A stretch of 64,000 bases of DNA from contig NZ_CP031264.1 of assembly GCF_003258605.2 (NCBI RefSeq), positions 6,998,232 through 7,062,231 of the forward strand. Direction: 5' to 3'. Source of the stretch: Peterkaempfera bronchialis (GTDB lineage: Bacteria > Actinomycetota > Actinomycetes > Streptomycetales > Streptomycetaceae). The position numbers and the translations under genes are program-made. The notes beneath the pieces were generated by a model. The model was not told the origin of the DNA. It was given only the letters and a program-made list of their open reading frames with translations, and did not search any database. Below, one piece after another: positions 1-9,926 of this stretch (positions are counted from its first letter, which is position 1; each line of letters opens with the position of its first letter).

Positions 1-1
1 C

Positions 2-493
2 CACTGGGTGGACCACATTCGGCTGATCGGGCGGCTCCAGGAGGAGACGGGCGGCTTCACCGAGTTTGTGCTGCTGCCGTTCGTCCATACCAATGCGCCC
101 GTGTACCTCGCCGGGATCGCCAGGCCCGGGCCGACCGCCCTGGAGAACCGGGCGGTGCACGCGCTGGCCCGCATCCTGCTGCACGGCAGGATCGGCAACA
201 TCCAGACCAGCTGGGTCAAGCTCGCCCACCACACCGTGGTGGAGGTGCTGCGCGGCGGGGTCAATGACGTCGGAGGCACGCTGATGGAGGAGACCATCAG
301 CCGGATGGCGGGCTCGCAGCAGGGCAGCGCCAAGGGCGTCGCCGACCTGGAGCAGCTGGCTGCGGACGCCGGGCGGCCCGCCCGGATGCGCACCACGACC
401 TATGGCGCGGTGGACCCCGGGCGGGAGGCGGTGGCGCGGGCCCACGACGGGCTCTGGCGCCCCGCGCCGCTGCCGCTGGTCGACCGTTCCTGA
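2..493 (+). CDS. fbiC: FO synthase FbiC, C-terminal end (partial)
   Basis: This is the C-terminal 163 residues of a protein whose start lies before the window; the frame is open from base 2. The peptide contains [23 protein letters not shown] and [14 protein letters not shown], the conserved tail of the CofH half of FO synthase. The enzyme is a radical-SAM protein that joins a tyrosine-derived hydroxybenzyl unit to a flavin precursor to make the deazaflavin FO, the chromophore of coenzyme F420. The radical-SAM CxxxCxxC motif is not in the window. In actinomycetes the CofG and CofH halves are usually fused as FbiC; the fusion here is assumed. A hairpin follows the stop codon. Confidence 0.9.
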   Translation, partial: HWVDHIRLIGRLQEETGGFTEFVLLPFVHTNAPVYLAGIARPGPTALENRAVHALARILLHGRIGNIQTSWVKLAHHTVVEVLRGGVNDVGGTLMEETISRMAGSQQGSAKGVADLEQLAADAGRPARMRTTTYGAVDPGREAVARAHDGLWRPAPLPLVDRS

Positions 494-496
494 AGG

Positions 497-542
497 GCGC
501 CGGAGGACGGCCCCCCCGCTGTTCTCCGGCGCTCCTCCGCCC
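497..542 (+). terminator. Hairpin after fbiC
   Basis: A perfect 9-bp inverted repeat, GCGCCGGAG (497-505) with CTCCGGCGC (534-542), has a 28-base C-rich loop and begins 3 bases after the stop codon. It has no U-tract, which is common for Streptomyces terminators. Confidence 0.5.
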
Positions 543-808
543 TTCCGGCCGTTCCGGTCGGGCCCCCGGCCGGTCGGTAGGGAAAGGCGGGGAAAACCGC
601 CGGTACGCAAATCCCGCCGCGCGGTCCCTTTCCGCCGGGTGCCGCCTCTTCGCGGAATCCGCCCGGCCCGCCCCCCGGTTCCGCTCCGTAACCCCGCGAC
701 GCGCTTTGCGCTGTGCCCGGCGGCCTTTATCCGAATGAGCCCCGGGCGCTTTGCGGATACGTATGGGCAACGGCTGCACAACGTAGCCGAGAAAGTTCTC
801 CCGACCCG
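543..808. other. Intergenic region without recognised gene
   Basis: Very C/G-rich spacer between the fbiC hairpin and the ABC transporter promoter. I see no convincing coding frame or RNA gene. Confidence 0.5.
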
Positions 809-862
809 TTGACGGGGTCTTGGCCGCCCTCTAGCGTGAACCATCAGTTCACTGAGTGATCC
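809..862 (+). promoter_or_regulatory. Promoter and operator of the NMT1-type ABC importer operon
   Basis: A -35 box TTGACG (809-814) lies 17 bases from a -10 box TAGCGT (832-837). A perfect inverted repeat GTGAAC-N5-GTTCAC (836-852) overlaps the -10 end and the expected start point, followed by a further half-site ending at 862. The block 838-862 aligns base for base with 8189-8213 and 9824-9848 in front of two other transcription units. The position suggests repression, probably by the IclR protein at 4944-5735; that link is inferred from proximity. Confidence 0.65.
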
Positions 863-935
863 GATAGTCGGGTTGGCCGGCAAGAGCCGCCGCCCCCCGG
901 ACGACGCTTCCGAAGGATTCGGAGAGTGCCTGAGC

Positions 936-1883
936 ATGACAGCGACGAAGATCCCTGCATCGCCACCCTCGACGGCCGGCCGGGGCCCGCTCGCTGAGCC
1001 CGCCGCGCCCACCACCACCGACCGGCGGCGCCGCGCGCTCGGCGCACGAGCGGTCAACCTGCTCGGAGCGCTGCTGGTGGTGGCCCTGTTCGCCGCTCTC
1101 TGGGAGGGCTACAAGGCCGCAGGCCGCGCCCTTGGCGACCGCATCGCGGGCTGGAGCCTGCCGGTCGCCACCGACGACCTGTCCATGCCGCACCTCTGGA
1201 CGGTGCTGCGCTCCCTCGCCGAGCCGGCCCGGCAGGGCGACCCCACCTCGCTGGCCGGCTACCTGCTCGGGGAGACGGCGGTGACCCTGCGGGAGGCGCT
1301 GTACGGCCTGGTCGCCGGCTCGCTGCTCGGCCTCGCGCTGGCGGTGCTCTTCCTGCACGCCGCGCCGGTCAGCAGGGGCCTGATGCCCTGGCTGGTGGCC
1401 TCCCAGACCGTCCCGCTGGTCGCCATCGCGCCCATGATCGTGATCTGGGGCGGCAAGGCCGGCGCCCCGCCGTGGGTCGCCGTCACCGGGATCGCCGCCT
1501 ATCTGGCGTTCTTCCCGGTGACCATCAACGCCCTGCGCGGCCTGAAGTCGCCGCCCAAGGTCCAGTTGGAGTTCATGCGCAGCGTGGGCGCGGGCCGCCG
1601 TCAGGTCCTGTTCTGGCTGCGGGTGCCCGCCGCGCTGCCCTTCGTCTTCGCCGGGCTGCGGCTCGCCGCCACCGCCAGTGTCGTCGGCGCCATCGTCGGC
1701 GAGCTGTCGGCCGGCACCGGACGCGGCATCGGCCGGGTGATCCTCTCGTCCGCCTACTACTACTCCAACGGCCCGGAGAAGCTGTACGCCGCGGTGCTGG
1801 TCGCCGCCCTGGCCGGGATCGTCTTCGTCCAGCTGCTGGCCCTCGCGGAGCGGTTCGCCCTCCGCCACCGGGCCGCTCGCTGA
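936..1883 (+). CDS. ABC transporter permease (SsuC/TauC-type)
   Basis: A 315-residue inner-membrane permease of the nitrate/taurine/thiamine-precursor (NitT/TauT) importer class. Hydrophobic segments appear near residues 40-60, 120-140, 150-170, 180-200 and 270-300. The EAA loop region is visible around FMRSVGAGRRQVLFWLRVP, where it would contact the ATPase. The ATG at 936 is chosen because GGAGAG lies 9 bases upstream and the promoter/operator sits just before it; an upstream in-frame start at 873 has no such site. It is the first gene of an operon with the ATPase (1934) and second permease (2725), so the importer has two different permease subunits. Confidence 0.88.
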   Translation: MTATKIPASPPSTAGRGPLAEPAAPTTTDRRRRALGARAVNLLGALLVVALFAALWEGYKAAGRALGDRIAGWSLPVATDDLSMPHLWTVLRSLAEPARQGDPTSLAGYLLGETAVTLREALYGLVAGSLLGLALAVLFLHAAPVSRGLMPWLVASQTVPLVAIAPMIVIWGGKAGAPPWVAVTGIAAYLAFFPVTINALRGLKSPPKVQLEFMRSVGAGRRQVLFWLRVPAALPFVFAGLRLAATASVVGAIVGELSAGTGRGIGRVILSSAYYYSNGPEKLYAAVLVAALAGIVFVQLLALAERFALRHRAAR

Positions 1884-1933
1884 CCCGCCGTCCGACCCCA
1901 CCCCCTCGACCCTCGAACCACCGGGAGCCACTG

Positions 1934-2728
1934 ATGGGCGAGCCCGCAATCATCTCCGTCCGCAATGTCAGCAAGGTGTTCAACGGCGGCAGCGACCGCT
2001 CGGTGACCGCGCTCCAGGACATCGACCTGGACATCGCACGCGGGGAGTTCACCTCGCTGCTCGGCCCCAGCGGCTGCGGCAAGAGCACCCTGCTGCGGGT
2101 GATGGCCGACCTCACCGAGCCGTCGCAGGGCCAGGTCACGGTCAACGGCAAGACCCCGGCCGCCGCCCGTACCGACCGGGACTACGGGATGGTCTTCCAG
2201 CAGGCCGGGCTGCTGGAGTGGCGCAGTGTGCGGCGCAATGTCGAGCTGCCGCTCCAGGTCGCCGGCGCCAGGAAGGAGGTGACCCGGGCCAAGGCGATGG
2301 AGATGCTGGAACTGGTCAGGCTCTCCGACTTCGCCGAGCACTTCCCCCGGCAGCTGTCCGGCGGTATGCAGCAGCGGGCGGCCATCGCCCGGGCGCTCTC
2401 CGCCGACCCGGAGATCCTCTTCATGGACGAGCCGCTGGGCGCGCTCGACGAGATGAACCGCGAACGCCTCCAGGGCGAGCTGCTGCGCATCTGGTCCGAC
2501 ACCCGCACCACCGTCGTCTTCGTCACCCACAGCATCTCCGAGGCGGTCTTCCTCTCCTCGCGGGTGGTGGTGATGTCGGCGCGGCCCGGCCGGGTGGCCG
2601 CCAGCATCGACGTGGACCTGCCCTACCCGCGTACCGCCGAGACCAGGACCACCCCGGAGTTCTTCGCGAAGGTCACCGAGGTCCGCCAGGCGCTGCACTC
2701 CGTCCCGACCGAGCAGGCCGCGGCATGA
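1934..2728 (+). CDS. ABC transporter ATP-binding protein (SsuB/TauB-type)
   Basis: A 264-residue ATPase that powers the importer formed with the flanking permeases. Walker A is GPSGCGKST, the signature is LSGGMQQRAAIARAL, and Walker B with catalytic Glu is ILFMDEPLGALDE; an H-loop histidine sits in FVTHSISEA. Length and motifs fit the NitT/TauT ATPase family. The ATG at 1934 begins a typical N-terminus (MGEPAIISVRNVSK). The stop codon overlaps the next permease start as ATGA, so translation is probably coupled. Confidence 0.92.
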   Translation: MGEPAIISVRNVSKVFNGGSDRSVTALQDIDLDIARGEFTSLLGPSGCGKSTLLRVMADLTEPSQGQVTVNGKTPAAARTDRDYGMVFQQAGLLEWRSVRRNVELPLQVAGARKEVTRAKAMEMLELVRLSDFAEHFPRQLSGGMQQRAAIARALSADPEILFMDEPLGALDEMNRERLQGELLRIWSDTRTTVVFVTHSISEAVFLSSRVVVMSARPGRVAASIDVDLPYPRTAETRTTPEFFAKVTEVRQALHSVPTEQAAA

Positions 2729-3552
2729 GCACCGCCCAGGCCGCACCGCGGGGGGTGGCTCGGATCGCCGGCGGCCTGCGGGGCAGGGCCGGCCGGGCGC
2801 TGCCGGTCGCGCTCACCGCACTGCTGGTGCTCGGCTCCTGGCAGCTGGTCGTCGCCGTCTTCGACGTCCCGGCGTTCATCCTGCCGACGCCCGTCACCAT
2901 CGCCCAGGCGTTCGTCCACGACTTCGCCACGATCATGGCGGCCTCGGTGGTCACCGTGCAGGCGGTCCTGCTCGGCCTGCTGCTGGGCGCCCTCGGCGGG
3001 ATCGCGGTCGGCCTGGCGGTGAGCCGCTTCCCGGCCGTCTCCGGACCGGTGCTGAACGCCGCCGTGCTGATCAACTGCGCGCCGATCGTGGCGCTGGCCC
3101 CGATCTTCAACAACTGGTTCGGCGTCACCAGCCTGCTCTCCAAGGCAGGTGTCGCCGCCGTGATGGTCTTCTTCCCGGTCCTCGTCAACACCACCCGGGG
3201 CCTGCTCCAGGTCTCCCCCCTCCACCTGGAGATCATGGAGTCGCTGGCGGCCCGGCCTCGGCAGGTCGCCCTGATCGTGCGGCTCCCCAACGCGCTGCCG
3301 TACATCTTCAACGCGCTGAAGCTCGGCACCACCCTCGCGGTGATCGGCGTGATCGTCAGCGAGTACTTCGGCGGCCCCACCGAGGCGCTCGGCGTCTACA
3401 TCGCCTATCAGGCGGCCCTGCCGAGATTCGACTACGCATGGGCCGGAATCCTGGTCGCCAGCGCACTCGGCCTCGCCATGTTCGGAGCCGTCACGCTCCT
3501 GGAACGGCTGCTCATGCCCTGGCATGAATCGCTCCACGATAACCAGGCGTAA
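2725..3552 (+). CDS. ABC transporter permease (second subunit)
   Basis: A 275-residue permease of the same family as the protein at 936-1883 but clearly different in sequence. About six membrane segments are visible, including a first helix near residues 28-48 and a last near 245-265. The cytoplasmic coupling loop is around EIMESLAARPRQVALIVRLP. It overlaps the ATPase stop by 4 bases. Two distinct permeases with one ATPase suggest a heterodimeric channel. The substrate is probably that of the NMT1-type binding protein encoded next. Confidence 0.88.
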   Translation: MSTAQAAPRGVARIAGGLRGRAGRALPVALTALLVLGSWQLVVAVFDVPAFILPTPVTIAQAFVHDFATIMAASVVTVQAVLLGLLLGALGGIAVGLAVSRFPAVSGPVLNAAVLINCAPIVALAPIFNNWFGVTSLLSKAGVAAVMVFFPVLVNTTRGLLQVSPLHLEIMESLAARPRQVALIVRLPNALPYIFNALKLGTTLAVIGVIVSEYFGGPTEALGVYIAYQAALPRFDYAWAGILVASALGLAMFGAVTLLERLLMPWHESLHDNQA

Positions 3553-3567
3553 TCAGCATTTCCGCAG

Positions 3568-3583
3568 ACCGCCTTTGGGCGGT
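3568..3583 (+). promoter_or_regulatory. Small hairpin between permease and binding-protein genes
   Basis: ACCGCC (3568-3573) pairs with GGCGGT (3578-3583) around a 4-base loop, inside the 78-base gap before the substrate-binding protein gene. It could act in transcript processing or uneven expression of importer parts; this is inference from position. Confidence 0.35.
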
Positions 3584-3630
3584 GCGACCGCGTCCCGTAC
3601 TTCTCTCTTCCCATCCCGGCGGAGGTAGCA

Positions 3631-4833
3631 ATGTCCACCAGCAGACCCGTGAATTCCCCGTCCCCCCGGCAACCCCGCGCGCCCCGCCGCTCCGGCCCCG
3701 CCCGCCCGCTGCGGCTGGCCGCCGGACTCGCCGCCGCAGCGATGCTGGTGACCGGCTGCGGCGGGATGTCGTCGGGCGAGACCAGCAAGGCCGCGGCGGA
3801 GGCCGGCAAGGACTGCGCCGCCAAGACCAAGGTCCGGGTCGTCCTCCAGTGGGTCGCCCAGGCCCAGTTCGCCGGCTACTACGCCGCCAAGGAGAAGGGC
3901 TTCTACGACAAGCAGTGCCTGGATGTCACCATCCAGGAGGGCGGGGTGAACATCGTCCCGCAGCAGGTGCTCTCCGCAGGCAACGCCGAGTTCGCCGTCT
4001 CCCACGTCACCAAGACCATGGTCACCCGCGAGCAGGGCGCCGACCTGGTCAACATCGGACAGGTCTTCCAGCGCGGCGCCTACCTCCAGGTCGCCTGGGC
4101 CGACTCCGGCATCAAGACCCTGGCCGACCTCAAGGGCAAGCGCGTCGGCAGCTGGGGGTACGGCAATGAGCTGACCCTGTACGCGGCGATGCGCGGCTCG
4201 GGCGTCGAACCGGGCAAGGATGCCAAGATCATCCAGCAGCCGTTCGACATGTCGCTGCTGCTCAAGCGGCAGGTCGACGCGGCGCAGGCCAAGACGTTCA
4301 ACGAGTACGCTCAGCTGCTGGAGAGCACCAACCCCAAGACCGGCAAGCTGTACCAGCCGTCCGACTTCACCGCCATCAACCTCCAGGACGCGGGCTACCA
4401 GAGCCTGGAGGACGGCATCTACGCCAAGGGCGACTGGCTGGCGAGCAAGGCCAACCAGGAGACGGCCGTGAAGTTCCTCAAGGCCACCTACCAGGGCTGG
4501 GGCTACTGCCGGGACGACCTCGACGGCTGCGTGGACATCGTCCTGAAGAACGGCAGCGCCCTCGGCAAGGGCCACCAGACCTGGATGCTCAACGAGGTCA
4601 ACAAGCTGATCTGGCCCTCCAAGGCGGGCGTCGGCACGGTGGACAAGGCCGCCTGGGACCAGACCATCGACATCGCGGTCAAGGCCGGCGTGCTCAAGAA
4701 GGACCCCGGCCAGGACGCCTACCGGACCGATCTGACCGAGCGGGCCGACCAGGAGCTCAAGGCCGACGGCTTCGACATCACCGGCGACTCCTACCAGCCG
4801 CAGCAGGTCACCATCACCCCGGGCGGCAAGTAG
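3631..4833 (+). CDS. NMT1/THI5-type ABC substrate-binding lipoprotein
   Basis: A 400-residue extracellular binding protein for the importer. The N-terminus has an arginine-rich stretch, a hydrophobic core and the lipobox LVTGC, putting the lipidated cysteine at residue 43. The mature part reads VVLQWVAQAQFAGYYAAKEKGF, split here as VVLQWVAQAQ and FAGYYAAKEKGF, which is characteristic of NMT1/THI5-like proteins that bind pyrimidine, riboflavin or similar nitrogen-containing small molecules. GGAGG lies 6 bases before the ATG. The exact ligand cannot be read from the sequence; the downstream amidohydrolase and dehydrogenases argue for import of a carbon/nitrogen source rather than a cofactor precursor. 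Confidence 0.87.
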   Translation: MSTSRPVNSPSPRQPRAPRRSGPARPLRLAAGLAAAAMLVTGCGGMSSGETSKAAAEAGKDCAAKTKVRVVLQWVAQAQFAGYYAAKEKGFYDKQCLDVTIQEGGVNIVPQQVLSAGNAEFAVSHVTKTMVTREQGADLVNIGQVFQRGAYLQVAWADSGIKTLADLKGKRVGSWGYGNELTLYAAMRGSGVEPGKDAKIIQQPFDMSLLLKRQVDAAQAKTFNEYAQLLESTNPKTGKLYQPSDFTAINLQDAGYQSLEDGIYAKGDWLASKANQETAVKFLKATYQGWGYCRDDLDGCVDIVLKNGSALGKGHQTWMLNEVNKLIWPSKAGVGTVDKAAWDQTIDIAVKAGVLKKDPGQDAYRTDLTERADQELKADGFDITGDSYQPQQVTITPGGK

Positions 4834-4835
4834 CA

Positions 4836-4873
4836 CCGGCCGGTTCGCGCCGCCTTCCCCGAACCGCGGCCGG
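4836..4873 (+). terminator. GC-rich hairpin after binding-protein gene
   Basis: CCGGCCGGTTCG (4836-4847) pairs with CGAACCGCGGCCGG (4860-4873), leaving a 2-base bulge. It starts 3 bases after the stop codon and probably ends the importer transcript or reduces read-through into the IclR gene. Confidence 0.5.
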
Positions 4874-4943
4874 GCGAGGCCCCCGCGCCTGCCAGGATTG
4901 ACCGCGCACCGGTCAGGGGCTCGACGTGACAGACGGAGGAAGA

Positions 4944-5735
4944 ATGGCACCCAGCGAAGCAGGGCTCGTCCGTAGGACGATCTGGCTGCTACGGACGGTC
5001 GCGGCGCACCCGGAAGGGGTCGGCCTGAGTGAGATCGCCCGCGAGTCCGGCATCCCCAAGGCCACCTGCTACCGGGTGCTGACCGTCCTGGAACGCGAGA
5101 GCTGGCTGACGCTCGACCCCGTCACCCGCCGCTACCGCGTCTCCCTCGGCCTGCTGTCCATCGTCGGCGGCCTGCTCGACGGGGGAGGGGCCTACGGCCA
5201 CATGCGGGACGTGCTGCGCGACCTGGCCAAGCAGACCGGGGAGACCGCCGGCTTCGATGTGCTGCTGCCGCCCAATGTCATGGTCGTCGCCCAGGTCCCC
5301 GGCCCCTCGCTGATCGGGCAGACCCTCAAGCCCGTGCCGCGCACCCAGCCGGTCTGGGCCACCTCCACCGGGAAGGTGCTGCTCAGCGCACTCGACCCGG
5401 AGACCGTACGGGCCGACTTCGGCGAGGAGTTCCGCACCGGCGCCCCCGAGCGCCTCGGCGGCCTGGACGCGTTCATCGACTCGATGAGCGCCGTCCGGGA
5501 GAACGGCTACGCCGTCGCCTACGACGAACTGGAGGTCGGCGCCGCCTCGGTCGCGGCCCCGGTCCGCATCCGAGGCAACACCACCTACGCGGTCTGGATC
5601 GGCGGCCCCACCTACCGGCTGACCCGCCCGCGCATCGAGGAGGTGGCCCAGTGCGTGATGAAGGCCGCCCGGCAGCTCGGCGACCTGCTGAGCGTCACCG
5701 GCATCGAGCTGCCCAGCGGCTTCAACGAACAGTAG
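4944..5735 (+). CDS. IclR-family transcriptional regulator
   Basis: A 263-residue regulator with an N-terminal winged helix-turn-helix (GLSEIARESGIPKATCYRVL, residues about 26-45) and a C-terminal IclR effector domain. VWATSTGKVLLSAL and YAVAYDELEVGAASVAAPV are typical. I use the ATG at 4944, directly after GGAGGAAG; a GTG at 4926 would add 6 residues and is possible. It sits between the importer and the catabolic enzyme genes and is the obvious candidate to bind the three matching operators at 838, 8189 and 9824. It is probably co-transcribed with the aldehyde dehydrogenase 34 bases downstream. Confidence 0.9.
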   Translation: MAPSEAGLVRRTIWLLRTVAAHPEGVGLSEIARESGIPKATCYRVLTVLERESWLTLDPVTRRYRVSLGLLSIVGGLLDGGGAYGHMRDVLRDLAKQTGETAGFDVLLPPNVMVVAQVPGPSLIGQTLKPVPRTQPVWATSTGKVLLSALDPETVRADFGEEFRTGAPERLGGLDAFIDSMSAVRENGYAVAYDELEVGAASVAAPVRIRGNTTYAVWIGGPTYRLTRPRIEEVAQCVMKAARQLGDLLSVTGIELPSGFNEQ

Positions 5736-5769
5736 CAACCACGCCACCACCCCCCCCAGGAGGAGACAG

Positions 5770-7254
5770 ATGGCCGACCTTCAGGAGCGGATCGACGCCG
5801 CCCACCAGGCCGCCGGCCGGATACCCAAGGGCCTGTACATCGACGGAGAGTGGCGCGAGCCGCGCGGCGGCGCCGCCATCCCCGTCGAGGACCCGGGCAC
5901 CGGCACGGTCTTCGCCGAGGTCGCGGACGCCGCCGAGCAGGACGCCCTGGACGCCCTCGACGCCGCCGCCCGCGCCCAGGACTCCTGGGCCCGCACCCCG
6001 CCCCGGGACCGCGGCGAGCTGCTGCGCCGCGCCTTCGAGGCGATCCTCGCCCGCCAGGACGAGCTGGCCGCCGTGATGACCCTGGAGATGGGCAAGCCCT
6101 TCGCCGAGTCCCGGGCGGAGGTCGCCTACGCGGCGGAGTTCCTGCGCTGGTTCGCCGAGGAGGCGGTCCGGATCGACGGCGGCTACCTGGTGGCACCCGG
6201 CGGCGGCTCCCGGGTGGTCGTGATGCGCCAGCCGGTCGGCCCCTGCCTGCTGGTCACCCCGTGGAACTTCCCGATGGCCATGGGCACCCGCAAGATCGGC
6301 CCCGCCCTGGCGGCCGGCTGCACCGTGGTGGTCAAGCCGGCCCGGCAGACCCCGCTGTCGATGCTCGCCCTGGTCGCCGTCCTGGAGGAGGCAGGGCTGC
6401 CCAAGGGCGTCGTCAATGTCTTCACCACCGCCAGGTCGGGCGAGCTGACCGCGCGGCTGCTGGCCGACCCCCGGCTGCGCAAGCTCTCCTTCACCGGCTC
6501 CACCGAGGTCGGCCGGATCCTGCTGGAGCAGGCGTCCGAGCGGGTGCTGCGCACCTCGATGGAGCTGGGCGGCAACGCCCCCTTCCTGGTCTTCGACGAC
6601 GCCGACCTGGACGCGGCCGTGGAGGGCGCGTACCAGGCGAAGATGCGCAATGTGGGGGAGGCGTGCACCGCCGCCAACCGCTTCTATGTGCACCGCCCGG
6701 TCGCCGCAGAGTTCGCCCGGCGGCTGGCCGAGCGGCTGGGCGGCCTGGCCGTCGGGCACGGCCTGGACCCGGCGAGCGAGGTGGGGCCGCTGATCGACGC
6801 CCGGGCGGTCGGGGGCGTCGCCGCCCTGGTCGATGAGGCGGTCGCGGCGGGCGCCGAGCTGCTGACCGGCGGCGGTTCCCTGGAGCGGGACGGGCACTTC
6901 TTCGCGCCGACGGTGCTCGCCTCCGTACCGCGCGGGGCCCGCACCCTGCACGAGGAGATCTTCGGCCCGGTCGCGCCGATCGTCGCCTTCGACGACGAGG
7001 CCGAGGCGCTGGCCCTGGCCAACGCCTCCGAGTACGGGCTCGCCGCCTATGTGTTCACCGAGGGCCTGGCCCGCGGCCTGCGGGTCAGCGAACGCCTGGA
7101 GAGCGGCATGGTCGGGCTCAACCAGGGGATCATCTCCAACCCCGCCGCGCCGTTCGGCGGCGTCAAGCAGTCCGGTCTGGGCCGGGAGGGCGGCGCCGTG
7201 GGCATCGACGAGTACCTGAACACCAAGTACCTGGCCGTCAGGGCGGAGTCATGA
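5770..7254 (+). CDS. Aldehyde dehydrogenase (succinate-semialdehyde-like)
   Basis: A 494-residue NAD(P)-dependent aldehyde dehydrogenase. Visible are the cofactor region TPWNFPMAMGTRKIGPAL, the glutamate motif MELGGNAPFLVF, the catalytic cysteine in GEACTAANRF and the C-terminal EIFGPVAPI. The overall style resembles succinate- or glutarate-semialdehyde dehydrogenases (GabD type), but substrate is not fixed by these motifs. AGGAGGAGA precedes the ATG. The stop overlaps the next gene as ATGA, so the aldehyde dehydrogenase and amidohydrolase are made together. Confidence 0.92.
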   Translation: MADLQERIDAAHQAAGRIPKGLYIDGEWREPRGGAAIPVEDPGTGTVFAEVADAAEQDALDALDAAARAQDSWARTPPRDRGELLRRAFEAILARQDELAAVMTLEMGKPFAESRAEVAYAAEFLRWFAEEAVRIDGGYLVAPGGGSRVVVMRQPVGPCLLVTPWNFPMAMGTRKIGPALAAGCTVVVKPARQTPLSMLALVAVLEEAGLPKGVVNVFTTARSGELTARLLADPRLRKLSFTGSTEVGRILLEQASERVLRTSMELGGNAPFLVFDDADLDAAVEGAYQAKMRNVGEACTAANRFYVHRPVAAEFARRLAERLGGLAVGHGLDPASEVGPLIDARAVGGVAALVDEAVAAGAELLTGGGSLERDGHFFAPTVLASVPRGARTLHEEIFGPVAPIVAFDDEAEALALANASEYGLAAYVFTEGLARGLRVSERLESGMVGLNQGIISNPAAPFGGVKQSGLGREGGAVGIDEYLNTKYLAVRAES

Positions 7255-8099
7255 CCGGCTTCCTGCTGGCCGGAGTGCAGTTCGAGCCGGTACTCGGCGA
7301 CCCGGCGGCCAATGCCGAAGCGTCCGGGCACTGGGTGCGCGAGGCGGCCCGGCGCGGCGCCCGGCTGGTGGTGCTCCCCGAGGCGTCGTCGGCCGGCTAT
7401 ATGTTCGCCGACCGCGCGGAGGCGCTGCGCTACGCCGAGTCGGTGCCCGGCGGTCCGGTGTACTCGGCATGGGCCGCGCTCGCCGCCGAGCTGGACCTCT
7501 GGATCGTCGCGGGCATCACCGAACTGGCGGGGGAGCGGCTGTACAACTCGGCGGTGCTGATCGGCCCGCACGGGCACCTCGGGACGTACCGCAAGGCACA
7601 CCTGTGGAACGCCGAGCAGGAGGTGTACGACCGCCAGCAGGACGGCTTCCCCGTCTTCGACACCCCGCTCGGCCGGATCGGCATCGGCATCTGCTACGAC
7701 GCCTGGTTCCCCGAGACCTTCCGCAGCGCCGCGCTGCGCGGGGCCGACCTGCTGGCGCTGCCGTCCAACTGGGTGCCGGTCCCGGGGCAGCCCGCCGACG
7801 CACCCACGATGGCCAACCTGATGTGCATGACCGGCGCGCACAGCAACCAGTTCTATGTCGCCGGGATCAGCCGCACCGGGGTCGAGCGGGGCCAGCCGTT
7901 CATCGGCAGCTCGCTGATCGTGGGTCCGAGCGGCTGGCCGCTGGCCGGGCCGGCCGGCGGTGACGGCCAGGAGCTGGTGCTGGCCGAGGTGGACCTGATC
8001 GGCTCCCGCGCCGAACGGCACGGCAACCCGTTCAACCAGCCGCTGGCGGACCGGCGCCCCGAGCTGTACGAGACCGGCGTCCCGGACGTACCGCGCTGA
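7251..8099 (+). CDS. Carbon-nitrogen hydrolase (nitrilase superfamily)
   Basis: A 282-residue amidohydrolase with the Glu-Lys-Cys triad of the nitrilase superfamily: Glu in LVVLPEASSAGY, Lys in TYRKAHLW, and Cys in GIGICYDAWFPE. Length fits omega-amidase, N-carbamoyl-amino-acid or aliphatic amidase branches better than true nitrilases, but the branch is not settled. It overlaps the aldehyde dehydrogenase by 4 bases. In this locus it would release ammonia (and possibly CO2) from an imported amide, ureide or nitrile. Confidence 0.9.
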   Translation: MTGFLLAGVQFEPVLGDPAANAEASGHWVREAARRGARLVVLPEASSAGYMFADRAEALRYAESVPGGPVYSAWAALAAELDLWIVAGITELAGERLYNSAVLIGPHGHLGTYRKAHLWNAEQEVYDRQQDGFPVFDTPLGRIGIGICYDAWFPETFRSAALRGADLLALPSNWVPVPGQPADAPTMANLMCMTGAHSNQFYVAGISRTGVERGQPFIGSSLIVGPSGWPLAGPAGGDGQELVLAEVDLIGSRAERHGNPFNQPLADRRPELYETGVPDVPR

Positions 8100-8142
8100 C
8101 CCGCCGCGCCACCCGCCCGGTGCGGGGAGACACCGGAATTCA

Positions 8143-8213
8143 TTGACACCCTCCGCCTCCCCATGGAGACTCACAGCACTCCTGAGCAGAACCGATGGTT
8201 CGATGGATAGACC
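8143..8213 (+). promoter_or_regulatory. Promoter and operator of the NCS1 permease gene
   Basis: TTGACA (8143-8148) is 17 bases from GAGACT (8166-8171). The operator GAACC-GAT-GGTTC (8189-8201) is a perfect palindrome 17 bases after the -10 box; the element extends to 8213 by alignment with the sites at 838 and 9824. The promoter spans an upstream in-frame TTG, which rules that codon out as translation start. Confidence 0.65.
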
Positions 8214-8223
8214 GCAGAGAGTC

Positions 8224-9777
<1,554 letters not shown>

Positions 9778-9787
9778 CCAAGCCGTA

Positions 9788-9848
9788 TTGACACCATGCT
9801 GCGCCGCATCAAGACTATCCACCAAACCAATGGTTCACTCAGCGAACC
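9788..9848 (+). promoter_or_regulatory. Promoter and operator of the alcohol dehydrogenase unit
   Basis: TTGACA (9788-9793) lies 17 bases from AAGACT (9811-9816). The element at 9824-9848 contains AACC-AAT-GGTT and then CACTCAGCGAACC, matching the operator at 838-862 over most of 25 positions. Confidence 0.65.
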
Positions 9849-9926
9849 TGTGTCGCGTCGGAGATCGCTCCCCCCGCCCGGGGCACGCCCACGCAAGACG
9901 ACACGTCTCCCAGGAGGAGTCCCCTG